Origin: Lachnoclostridium sp.
GTDB lineage: Bacteria > Bacillota_A > Clostridia > Lachnospirales > Lachnospiraceae
NCBI GenBank assembly: GCA_015057755.1
Contig: SVDR01000039.1
Coordinates: 1-24,853, forward strand
DNA length: 24,853 nt
Direction: 5' to 3'
Shown piece by piece: positions 13,961 to 21,337 of the stretch. Position numbers and translations under genes: made by a program. A model generated the notes under the pieces. The model saw only the letters and a program-made list of their open reading frames with translations, ran no database searches and had not been told where the DNA came from. How positions within the stretch are numbered: position 1 is the stretch's first letter; each line of letters begins with the position of its first letter.

Positions 13961-16546
13961 ATGAATCGTACAGATAAGGGAAAACTTAAAATCTTTTTCA
14001 GTTATTCGGGAGGAATCGGCAAAACACTCTCCATGATGAATGCTGCATGGGCGGCGAAAGAGCGTGGCGTAGAGGTGGTTGTCGGATACATTGCTGCTCA
14101 CACTCCGACAGAAAAGCTAGATAATCTTGCACAGTTTGAGGTGCTTGATCCTGAGAATACAGATACGTTCGATATTGACCGTGCATTGGAGCGGAAGCCA
14201 GAGCTGATCTTGATCGATGAACTGGCACACGCCAATCCGCCGGGAAGCCGTCATAAAGAGCGCTATCAGGAAGTGACAGAACTTCTCAATAACGGAATCG
14301 ATGTTTATACCACGATTAACGTTGGCAACATTGAGAGTCTTCGCGATCTGGTTGCGTCGATTACCGGTATCCATACATGGGAATGTATTCCGGATTCGAT
14401 TTTTGATACGGCTGATCAGGTAGAGTTGATCGACGTGGATCCGCAGGAATTGATCGAACGTCTGCGAGAGAAAAACACGGCTGAATCAAGGCTGACGCTG
14501 GAACAGCTGACTGCTTTACGTGAAATTGCGCTCAGACGCTGCACGGACAGAGTAAAGCATTTGTCAGACCGTATGCGGGATAAAAAGGGGTTCCATACGG
14601 ATGAGCATATTTTGGTTTGTTTATCCTCTGCGCCTTCTAATGCGAAGATTATCCGGACAGCAGCCCGCATGGCAAAAGCATTTAACAGCCAGTTTACTGC
14701 GCTGTTCGTGGAAACACCGGATTTTGCAGTGGCTACGGAGGAGAACAAGCAGCGGTTTCGTGATAACAGAAGGCTTGCGGAACAGCTGGGAGCCAACATT
14801 GAGATCGTATACGGTGATGATGTTCCTTACCAGATTGCGGAGTTTGCCCGTTTGTCCGGAATCACGAAAATCGTTCTTGGACGAAGTGCGCTGACCCGCA
14901 AACACTTTTTTGGAAAACCAACGCTGACAGAGCAGCTTCTTTCCTATGCGCCAGAGACGGATATTCACATTATTCCGGACAGAAACGCGGACCCGCTGTA
15001 TAAGCCGAAAAAAGCAAGAAATACAGACAAAGAAAATATTTTGAAAAATGGAATCATCAGCGGGCTGATCATGGTGGGTGCCACACTGCTTGGCATTGTC
15101 TTTGACAATTTGGGATTTACGGATGCCAATATTATCATGGTGTATATTTTGGGTGTGCTGCTGACTTCGATTGCAACTTCCCATCGGATTTACAGTCTGA
15201 TCTTTTCCATTGCCAGTGTGATTATTTTTAACTTCCTCTTTACGTGGCCAAGGTTTTCTCTTGTGGCTTACGGAACCGGATATCCGATCACATTTGTGAC
15301 GATGTTTCTGACCGCCTATATTACCGGAACATTTGCGATCCGCTATAAGGCCCAGGCCGGACAATCCGCCAAAATTGCTCATCGAACCAAGGTGCTGTTT
15401 GATACGGATCAGCTTTTGTCCAAGGCGAATGGCAAAGATGAGATCCTGCATGCAACGGCGAAGCAGATTCGAAAATTGCTGGATCGTAACATTGTGATTT
15501 TTGAAAATGAGAATGGTCGTTTGGGCGTTCCGTATTTTTCTCCGGTCAGTGATTCGGTGGATGCCGGTTATGATTTTGAAAATGAACGCGTGGCTGCTGA
15601 GTGGGTGTTACAGAATAACCATATTGCAGGAGCTACGACCGATACGCATGCAGATGTGCGTTATTTGTATCTTTCACTCCGTGTAAATGAGCGTGTCTAC
15701 GGTGTGGTTGGCATAGATGCCAAGGAAGCGCCGCTTGATGCGTCGGAACACGGTATCTTGCTTTCCATTCTCGGTGAGGCGGCATTGGCGCTGGAAAATG
15801 AGAAAAATGTCCGAGAAAAAGAGGCGGCAGCAGTGTTGGCAGAGAGTGAACAGCTGCGTGCGAATCTGCTGCGTTCCATTTCTCATGATCTGCGCACCCC
15901 GCTGACCTCTATTTCAGGAAATGCAAGCAATCTGATGGCGAACGGAAACAGTTTTGACGAAGAGACAAAAGTACAGATGTATGCAGATATCTATCATGAT
16001 TCGATGTGGCTGATCGAGCTGGTGGAAAATCTTTTGTATGCAACGCGCATCGAAGAGGGACGTATGATGCTCCATACGTCTGCAGAGCTTCTTAGTGAAA
16101 TTGTGGAAGCGGCCGTTTTGCGTATCAGGCGTAAGGCAAGTGATCATTCGCTGACGGTTTTTCATACCGATGACTTGCTGCTGGTAAATGCAGATGCTAA
16201 TCTGGTGGTGCAGGTTGTTACCAACATCATTGATAATGCGGTAAAATATACACCGGCGGGTTCTTCTATTTCGATCAAAACAAAACGGGTCGGAACGATG
16301 GCAGAAATACAGATTGCTGATACAGGAAACGGAATTTCAGAAAAAGATAAACAGCATATCTTTGACAAATTTTATTGCGGAGACCATAATGTAGCTGACA
16401 AACGCCGAAGCTTGGGATTGGGATTGTTTCTGTGCAAGGCGATCATAGAAGCGCATGGAGGTGCGATTTCTGTTTCTGATAATCAGCCGCAAGGTGCAGT
16501 ATTTACATTTACCCTTCCGCTGGAGGAGGTTTCTTACTATGAATAA
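13961..16546 (+). CDS. kdpD: KdpD sensor histidine kinase (K+ / osmotic sensing)
   Basis: 861 aa, close to E. coli KdpD. Order: KdpD N-terminal domain (1-210) with P-loop FSYSGGIGKT (13-22) and Walker B LILIDELAHANPPGSRHKERY; a universal stress protein domain (about 215-350); four membrane helices of DUF4118 (about 362-470); a GAF region (480-610); HisKA with His642 in ISHDLRTPLTS; and HATPase_c with NIIDNAVKYTP, DTGNGIS and LGLGLFLCK. The first P-loop glycine of the family (FGxxxGVGKT) is replaced by Ser14, and the usual NVQHLESL segment reads NVGNIESL. Start at 13961 follows AGAAGGTGAG; a GTG at 13952 is possible but lacks spacing. Its stop overlaps kdpE by 8 bases. No kdpFABC genes are near. 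Confidence 0.93.
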   Translation: MNRTDKGKLKIFFSYSGGIGKTLSMMNAAWAAKERGVEVVVGYIAAHTPTEKLDNLAQFEVLDPENTDTFDIDRALERKPELILIDELAHANPPGSRHKERYQEVTELLNNGIDVYTTINVGNIESLRDLVASITGIHTWECIPDSIFDTADQVELIDVDPQELIERLREKNTAESRLTLEQLTALREIALRRCTDRVKHLSDRMRDKKGFHTDEHILVCLSSAPSNAKIIRTAARMAKAFNSQFTALFVETPDFAVATEENKQRFRDNRRLAEQLGANIEIVYGDDVPYQIAEFARLSGITKIVLGRSALTRKHFFGKPTLTEQLLSYAPETDIHIIPDRNADPLYKPKKARNTDKENILKNGIISGLIMVGATLLGIVFDNLGFTDANIIMVYILGVLLTSIATSHRIYSLIFSIASVIIFNFLFTWPRFSLVAYGTGYPITFVTMFLTAYITGTFAIRYKAQAGQSAKIAHRTKVLFDTDQLLSKANGKDEILHATAKQIRKLLDRNIVIFENENGRLGVPYFSPVSDSVDAGYDFENERVAAEWVLQNNHIAGATTDTHADVRYLYLSLRVNERVYGVVGIDAKEAPLDASEHGILLSILGEAALALENEKNVREKEAAAVLAESEQLRANLLRSISHDLRTPLTSISGNASNLMANGNSFDEETKVQMYADIYHDSMWLIELVENLLYATRIEEGRMMLHTSAELLSEIVEAAVLRIRRKASDHSLTVFHTDDLLLVNADANLVVQVVTNIIDNAVKYTPAGSSISIKTKRVGTMAEIQIADTGNGISEKDKQHIFDKFYCGDHNVADKRRSLGLGLFLCKAIIEAHGGAISVSDNQPQGAVFTFTLPLEEVSYYE

Positions 16547-17237
16547 TTTTCAAATTTTAGTGGTTGAGGATGATGCTCCTGTATGTAACCTGATCACAAC
16601 CACATTAAAAGCTCATAAATATCGTTTTATTACGTCAAATACCGGAGAAGTTGCAGTTATGGAGGCGGCTTCTCATAATCCGGACATTATCTTGCTGGAT
16701 CTTGGTTTGCCGGATATTGACGGTGTCGAAGTAATTACGCGGATTCGAAGCTGGTCCAATGTTCCGATCATTGTCATCAGTGCGCGAAGTGAGGACAGTG
16801 ACAAGATCGATGCTTTGGATGCAGGAGCAGATGATTATCTGACAAAGCCGTTTTCCATTGATGAACTTCTTGCCCGTTTGCGTGTGACCCAGCGACGTCT
16901 GGCGTTGATGCAGAACAATCAGGTACAGGAAGCCTGTTATGAAAACGGAAGTCTTCGCATAGATTATGCTAAACGCTGTGCATATCTGGCGGAAGAGGAA
17001 TTATGTCTGACACCGATGGAGTATAAATTGTTATGTCTGCTTGCCCAAAATACCGGAAAAGTCCTAACCCATAAATTCATTCTTACGAATGTATGGGGCA
17101 GCAGTATGGAATCCAATGTCAGTTCGCTGCGTGTCTTTATGGCAACGCTGAGAAAAAAGCTAGAAAAAGCTCCGGATTCACCGCAGTATATCCAGACTCA
17201 TATTGGTGTAGGTTATCGCATGATGCGGGTGGAATAA
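16539..17237 (+). CDS. kdpE: KdpE response regulator (OmpR family)
   Basis: 232 aa. Receiver domain with acidic triad Glu10/Asp11/Asp12, phosphoacceptor Asp54 in LLDLGLPD, Ser81 and Lys103 (YLTKPFS), then an OmpR/PhoB winged helix (about 128-232) with LTPMEYKLLCLLAQN and the recognition-helix region VSSLRVFMATLRKKL. The start at 16539 overlaps the kdpD stop by 8 bases and has AGGAGG upstream, so translation is coupled. It is the last gene of the operon, ended by a strong terminator 25 bases later. In the absence of kdpFABC its likely target is the ktr operon itself or genes elsewhere. Confidence 0.93.
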   Translation: MNNFQILVVEDDAPVCNLITTTLKAHKYRFITSNTGEVAVMEAASHNPDIILLDLGLPDIDGVEVITRIRSWSNVPIIVISARSEDSDKIDALDAGADDYLTKPFSIDELLARLRVTQRRLALMQNNQVQEACYENGSLRIDYAKRCAYLAEEELCLTPMEYKLLCLLAQNTGKVLTHKFILTNVWGSSMESNVSSLRVFMATLRKKLEKAPDSPQYIQTHIGVGYRMMRVE

Positions 17238-17262
17238 ATGTCGGGCGGTTTCGCCATAATGC

Positions 17263-17311
17263 AAAACAGGAAGCACTCTGAAGAAAAACTCAGAGATGCT
17301 TCCTGTTTTTT
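17263..17311. terminator. Bidirectional terminator shared by kdpE and the DUF1295 gene
   Basis: AACAGGAAGCA pairs with TGCTTCCTGTT, and TCTGA with TCAGA beyond a small internal loop. The plus strand continues in six T; the minus strand in TTTTGC. It lies between the convergent stops at 17237 and 17330. Confidence 0.9.
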
Positions 17312-17329
17312 GCTATGTATTATTTTAAA

Positions 17330-18133
17330 TTATGCCACTAACCATTTATATTTTTCCACACTGTAAAGCGGAATGAACGGTACAAGGATCGGAACGGTTT
17401 TTACATATTTCTGATATTCCGGATCGTTTCCGTAGTTCTTGTTCTGGCGGATCTCCAGTCTTCTTGCACCGCTGAACATAACGAAGATGATGCCGATATA
17501 GCCGGTAAGGACAACGGCCCACTGGCCGATACCGGAAATCGCGCCGATACCGGAAATGAGAACTCCTGTCCAGAAGATCATTTCGCCAAGGTAGTTCGGG
17601 CAGCGAACGAGGCGGTAGAGACCCGTGTCAACAAAGCGGCGCGGATTGATCTTTTTGGCAGCATTTTTCTGAAGGTCAGCTGCAGATTCCAGAACAATGC
17701 CGATCACCATGATCACTGCGCCAATGTAAGTCCATGTGTTGGAACCGAGTCCGTTATGGAGGCGGTAGAATACTGCGGAAATCTGTGTCACATATAGCAG
17801 CGCGCAAGTTACCCAGATTGCAATCTTAACACCGAAAGGAACCGTTTTACCGTCTTTGATCTCTCCGGTCATGTTCTTTTTGTAAGAATTGCTTGTAAAT
17901 TCACGGTATGCAAGATAGCCTCCGAGGCGGCAGCCGTAGATGATAAATAAAATACAGCAGATGGTAGTACCCAGAGTCAGTTCCTGACCATATAAAAGCA
18001 TCATAAGAAGGCCTTCTCCTGCGATAGAGAAGCCATAACCCAGGGAAATGAACCATACATAGTTCTTGAAGCCGATCGAGCTGATCAGCATGGCAGCTGC
18101 AAATAGCAGACCAAAATTCATAGGAAATACCAT
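17330..18133 (-). CDS. DUF1295 / steroid 5-alpha-reductase-like membrane protein
   Basis: 267 aa with about seven membrane helices. The motif GLYRLVRCPNYLGEMIFW (171-188) with preceding NPRRFVDTG is the hallmark of DUF1295, related to isoprenylcysteine methyltransferases and 3-oxo-5-alpha-steroid 4-dehydrogenases; these use SAM or NADPH on lipophilic substrates inside the membrane. Which chemistry applies is not decidable. The start at 18133 (MVFPMNF) is chosen because AAAGGAG lies 7 bases upstream; the ATG two codons earlier would leave only one base. A monocistronic gene with a near-consensus promoter and a shared terminator. Confidence 0.85.
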   Translation of the reverse strand: MVFPMNFGLLFAAAMLISSIGFKNYVWFISLGYGFSIAGEGLLMMLLYGQELTLGTTICCILFIIYGCRLGGYLAYREFTSNSYKKNMTGEIKDGKTVPFGVKIAIWVTCALLYVTQISAVFYRLHNGLGSNTWTYIGAVIMVIGIVLESAADLQKNAAKKINPRRFVDTGLYRLVRCPNYLGEMIFWTGVLISGIGAISGIGQWAVVLTGYIGIIFVMFSGARRLEIRQNKNYGNDPEYQKYVKTVPILVPFIPLYSVEKYKWLVA

Positions 18134-18164
18134 AGTCATTCTCCTTTATTAATGATTTCTTTTT

Positions 18165-18193
18165 ATCATAATTCTTTCAGTATAGAAAGTCAA
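18165..18193 (-). promoter_or_regulatory. Promoter of the DUF1295 gene
   Basis: Minus strand: TTGACT (18188-18193), 17-base spacer, TATGAT (18165-18170), 31 bases upstream of the start codon. Confidence 0.8.
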
Positions 18194-18291
18194 GAATCTG
18201 AAAGTAGTCATCTGTAACAAAGCAAATGAAAAAGTCTTACATTTGTTTAAGAAATTAGTAAAGGAAAAGCAAAGTAACTTATCTGTGCATG

Positions 18292-18300
18292 TGCTAAAAT
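18292..18300 (+). promoter_or_regulatory. Extended -10 promoter of the lipoprotein gene
   Basis: TGTGC-TAAAAT (TG at 18292-18293, hexamer 18295-18300) without a clear -35, about 72 bases before the start codon. Confidence 0.45.
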
Positions 18301-18371
18301 AAGGATGAGAAAACGTTTCTTAATATATATGAGAAAGATACGTAGTATTATGAGGACTGGAGAGTGAGACT

Positions 18372-20030
18372 ATGAAGAAATACACATATCTGGCACTTGC
18401 TTCAGCACTTGTATTGAGTGCATGTGGAAACGGACAGGGAACTTTGGATGAAAGTACGAGCGTACAGGCAGAGTCAGTGGACGCGACGACAGCAGAAGCG
18501 TCTTCGGAAGAAGCTGAGGATATGACATCCGAAACGCAGGAGAAGGACTGCGAGGAACTTCCGGATAAGGAAGTGGTTTATCGCACACCGCTGGATATTG
18601 GACTGACAGCGGAATATGAGGGCGAATGGGATGAGAAAGGACCGATTATCACGGCAGACTGTTCGAAGATTTTAATTCAGGACGACGGTTATGAGGAGTT
18701 AAAGGAAGCTGTCGATGCGTATAATGAGCGCAACTGGCAGGAGGTTTATACAGTATATAAAGAGCATCTGGAGTATGCGAAAGGGGATATCTATCCGGAG
18801 GGAACGGAACTTGCGATCTCAAGAGAAATTGAACTGACAAGAGCAGACAGCAAGGTGCTGAGTTTTATCAACGCAGAGATATCATTTCTGGGCGGCGCAC
18901 ATGGAAGTTATTATGAGAATGCAGAGGTGTTCGATTCGGAGACCGGAGAAAAACTGGAGCTTTCGGATGTGGTCACAGATATTGACGCAGTATATCAATA
19001 TGTAAAAAACAGCCTTAGTGAAAATTATGAGAAAGAATCATTTTTTGAAGGCTACGAAGAGTGGCTGGAGGAAATGTTTTACGAGCAGGACAGCGCGATG
19101 TCTTCTCCGTTAGAATGGACTTTGACAATGGAAGGTCTGGAATTTTCCTTCAGTCCGTATGTACTGGGACCGTGGGTAGCCGGAGTTTTTGAAGTGAAAA
19201 TTCCTTATAAAGGAAATGAAGAACTGTTCGTGGAAGAGTATCTTTGTACAGTAGAACATCCGATTCAGAACATTGCTCCGGAGGAAATCATTTCAGCAGA
19301 TCTGAATGGAGACGGAAGCGAGGACCAGGTCAGCTTTTCTGTTAAGTGGAATGAGGAAACATACTGCACGGCATTGACGATCGACCGTTTGTGTGAAATG
19401 GAAGACGGTTCCAAGCAGGAAGCGAAGCTGACCGCAAATGATATTTACGGTACATTTTCAGATGCATACCTGATGCATACGGATCAGGGGGCAATTTATT
19501 TATATGTAGAATTTCTGATGGATAATGACTGGAGGAAGCTGGAGATTGTCCGTCTGACCGATACGGAAGAAGTGAATGGTCCGGAACTTGTGGATAGTAT
19601 CGGAATGGCTGTTTACGGTCACTTTGTCTCTGATCCAAAGCAGTTTACACTTTATGACCGCCTGGATATTCTTGGAACGTATATGGTTTACAAGGATTAT
19701 GCGGTTGGAGGGGATGGAATCCCGGTTACGGACGATGATCGATACCGGATAGTCAGCTATTATTTCGACTGGGAGTACGCATTAACGGCAAAACGTGAAA
19801 TTCCGGTACTGATGCATGTGGAGGGAAGTGACGAGAAAGAGGAAGTGAAGCTTCCTAAAGGAACGAAATTCCGCCCGAGAAAGACGGATGGAGAGACCGT
19901 TGTCGAAATGGAGCTGGAAGATGGAAGACGATGTGATATTCTGGTCGAGCGGAAGCCGGATGAGTATATTTACTATATTAATGGTATCAGCGAGTACGAG
20001 TATTTCGGAGATGTTCCATACGCAGGCTAG
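18372..20030 (+). CDS. Secreted lipoprotein with RsiV/PdaC-like DUF3298 region
   Basis: 552 aa. The N-terminus is a lipoprotein signal peptide: KKYTYLALASALVLSAC with lipobox LSAC and lipidated Cys18, followed by an acidic Ser/Thr/Glu-rich tether to about residue 65. Residues 65-285 resemble the DUF4163-DUF3298 pair of PdaC and RsiV: GGAHGSYYE (174-182), TGEKLELSDVV, and FSPYVLGPWVAG (260-271) leading into KIPY. An EF-hand-like loop DLNGDGSED (310-318) opens a second, unassigned region rich in acidic residues. Start at 18372 follows GGAGAGTGAG. Location: outer face of the cell membrane. In Bacillus, RsiV's DUF3298 binds lysozyme and PdaC modifies peptidoglycan, but no sigma factor gene or deacetylase domain is present, so function is unknown. 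Confidence 0.85.
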   Translation: MKKYTYLALASALVLSACGNGQGTLDESTSVQAESVDATTAEASSEEAEDMTSETQEKDCEELPDKEVVYRTPLDIGLTAEYEGEWDEKGPIITADCSKILIQDDGYEELKEAVDAYNERNWQEVYTVYKEHLEYAKGDIYPEGTELAISREIELTRADSKVLSFINAEISFLGGAHGSYYENAEVFDSETGEKLELSDVVTDIDAVYQYVKNSLSENYEKESFFEGYEEWLEEMFYEQDSAMSSPLEWTLTMEGLEFSFSPYVLGPWVAGVFEVKIPYKGNEELFVEEYLCTVEHPIQNIAPEEIISADLNGDGSEDQVSFSVKWNEETYCTALTIDRLCEMEDGSKQEAKLTANDIYGTFSDAYLMHTDQGAIYLYVEFLMDNDWRKLEIVRLTDTEEVNGPELVDSIGMAVYGHFVSDPKQFTLYDRLDILGTYMVYKDYAVGGDGIPVTDDDRYRIVSYYFDWEYALTAKREIPVLMHVEGSDEKEEVKLPKGTKFRPRKTDGETVVEMELEDGRRCDILVERKPDEYIYYINGISEYEYFGDVPYAG

Positions 20031-20091
20031 GAATGTGCGGAGTTATTTGAATTTCGTTTCGAAAAAAGTACAAAAAGTTTAGAGTACCCGA

Positions 20092-20120
20092 TTGACATTC
20101 GCGCTTTGAAGCGCTATAAT
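20092..20120 (+). promoter_or_regulatory. Perfect consensus promoter with palindromic spacer
   Basis: TTGACA (20092-20097), exactly 17 bases, TATAAT (20115-20120). The spacer contains the palindrome GCGCTTTGAAGCGC (20101-20114), a likely repressor site between the two boxes. Expected transcription start near 20127, only about 10 bases ahead of a terminator hairpin. Confidence 0.85.
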
Positions 20121-20135
20121 CCAATCGATTCAGGG

Positions 20136-20159
20136 AAGGGCGGTGAATCCGCCCTTTTT
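20136..20159 (+). terminator. Intrinsic terminator after the lipoprotein gene / just behind the consensus promoter
   Basis: AAGGGCGG (20136-20143) pairs with CCGCCCTT (20149-20156) over a 5-base loop, and five T run to 20159. It stops read-through from the lipoprotein gene, and would also end RNA from the promoter at 20092 after about 33 bases. Confidence 0.88.
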
Positions 20160-20221
20160 GTATGCAATTTTTTATGCTAAAGTGCTAACAAAAAAGCAAA
20201 ATAGCAAAAAACAATATAATA

Positions 20222-20263
20222 AGGAAGGAGAACCGGCGTTTTACAAGCCGGGAAAGAATCATG
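20222..20263 (+). promoter_or_regulatory. Unusual ribosome binding site with a hairpin between SD and start codon
   Basis: A strong Shine-Dalgarno run AGGAAGGAGA (20222-20231) is 29 bases from the ATG at 20261, too far for normal use. Between them CCGGC (20233-20237) can pair with GCCGG (20247-20251). Folding that hairpin brings the SD to about 10 bases from the start codon. A weaker SD-like GGGAAAG lies just before the ATG. TATAAT at 20215-20220 has no -35 partner. Confidence 0.5.
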
Positions 20264-21142
20264 GGAACAATGGCAGCAAAAGATAAGAATATCAGTAAGC
20301 TGATCAAACAGGTATGCATTATTGTATTCGGACTTACAATTTACGCATTTGGCGTAGCAATGTTCGTTCTCCCGCTGGATATGATCGCAGCAGGTACAAC
20401 AGGTATGGCGCTTCTGGCACAGAGACTTTGGGGCATTCCGATCTCCACATTTGTCGGTGTGTTTAATATTTTAATGTTTGGTCTCGGTTTTATCGAGCTT
20501 GGCAAGACATTTGCCCTGACCACTCTGGTGGCAACCTTTTATTATCCGGTTATTTTAGATGTAGCAATCGCAGTTGTCGGCGATATGGTGATCACACAGG
20601 ACCCGATGCTCAGCGCGATCTTTGCAGGTTTACTGATCGGTTTCTCTCTTGGTATCGTAATCAAAGCAGGTGCTTCTACCGGCGGTATGGACATTCCGCC
20701 GCTCGTATTAAAGAAGCGTTTTGGCATTCCGGTTTCTGCGTCCATGTATTTCTTCGATGCGGTGATCCTGGTAGGCCAGATGCCGTTTGGTGATAAGGAA
20801 CGTATCCTTTACGCGCTGATCATGGTTATGATCTATACAATGGTGCTTGATAAGGTGCTGATGATGGGCTCCAAGCAGATCCAGGTAAAGATCTTCAGTG
20901 AGAAATATGAAGAGATCAGCAAGGCGATCCAGGAAAAGATGGACCGCGGCACAACACTCCTCAACATGGAGGGTGGTCATTCCAGACAGAAATCCATGGC
21001 GATCCTTTCCATCGTGTCCGGTCGTGAACTTTCCAAGATCAATGACATCGTTATGGAGATTGATGAGAATGCTTTTATGATCGTAAATCAGGTCGGAGAG
21101 GTTCGCGGAAGAGGCTTCACGCTGACAAAGAAATACGAATAA
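20261..21142 (+). CDS. YitT-family membrane protein (DUF161 + DUF2179)
   Basis: 293 aa. The N-terminal two thirds contain five to six membrane helices with the family pattern FGVAMFVLPLDMIAAGTTGMAL and GASTGGMDIPPLVLKKRFGIP. The C-terminal cytosolic DUF2179 domain (about 218-288) contains KIFSEKYEEISKAI, a charged turn GGHSRQKSMAI, and ends VRGRGFTLTKKYE. The family is common in Firmicutes; its molecular function is not established. The start is ambiguous between 20261 and the ATG three codons later. The gene's 5' region is unusual (hairpin between SD and ATG, terminator upstream). Ends in a GC-rich terminator. Confidence 0.88.
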   Translation: MGTMAAKDKNISKLIKQVCIIVFGLTIYAFGVAMFVLPLDMIAAGTTGMALLAQRLWGIPISTFVGVFNILMFGLGFIELGKTFALTTLVATFYYPVILDVAIAVVGDMVITQDPMLSAIFAGLLIGFSLGIVIKAGASTGGMDIPPLVLKKRFGIPVSASMYFFDAVILVGQMPFGDKERILYALIMVMIYTMVLDKVLMMGSKQIQVKIFSEKYEEISKAIQEKMDRGTTLLNMEGGHSRQKSMAILSIVSGRELSKINDIVMEIDENAFMIVNQVGEVRGRGFTLTKKYE

Positions 21143-21173
21143 TCCACAACTTAAAAAAGAAAAGAAAAAATGG

Positions 21174-21213
21174 GCGGCCGCAAAAGAAAAGTAACTTGCG
21201 GCCGCTTTGTATT
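21174..21213 (+). terminator. Terminator of the YitT-family gene
   Basis: GCGGCCGCAA (21174-21183) pairs with TTGCGGCCGC (21196-21205) over a 12-base loop, followed by TTTGTATTT. Confidence 0.8.
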
Positions 21214-21252
21214 TGAATCCGTACAATTTTTCCTTTTTCGGCTAAAAATGAC

Positions 21253-21281
21253 TTGAAATTTGCCAATATAACGAGTATGAT
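21253..21281 (+). promoter_or_regulatory. Promoter of the Na+-decarboxylase operon
   Basis: TTGAAA (21253-21258), 17-base spacer, TATGAT (21276-21281), with about 50 bases of leader before the first start codon. Confidence 0.8.
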
Positions 21282-21337
21282 TATATAAGGCAGAAATTTG
21301 GTTTTCGTCAATTTTTTAATAATGGAGGACAGCAAAA

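Noticed and set aside
14621..15451. 276-codon antisense frame over kdpD
   Set aside because: No recognisable protein features; kdpD on the other strand is complete with all motifs.
18307..18323. Possible catabolite-control (cre) site around AAAACGTTTCTT
   Set aside because: It keeps the central CG but misses the flanking T and CA of the consensus, so the match is too weak.
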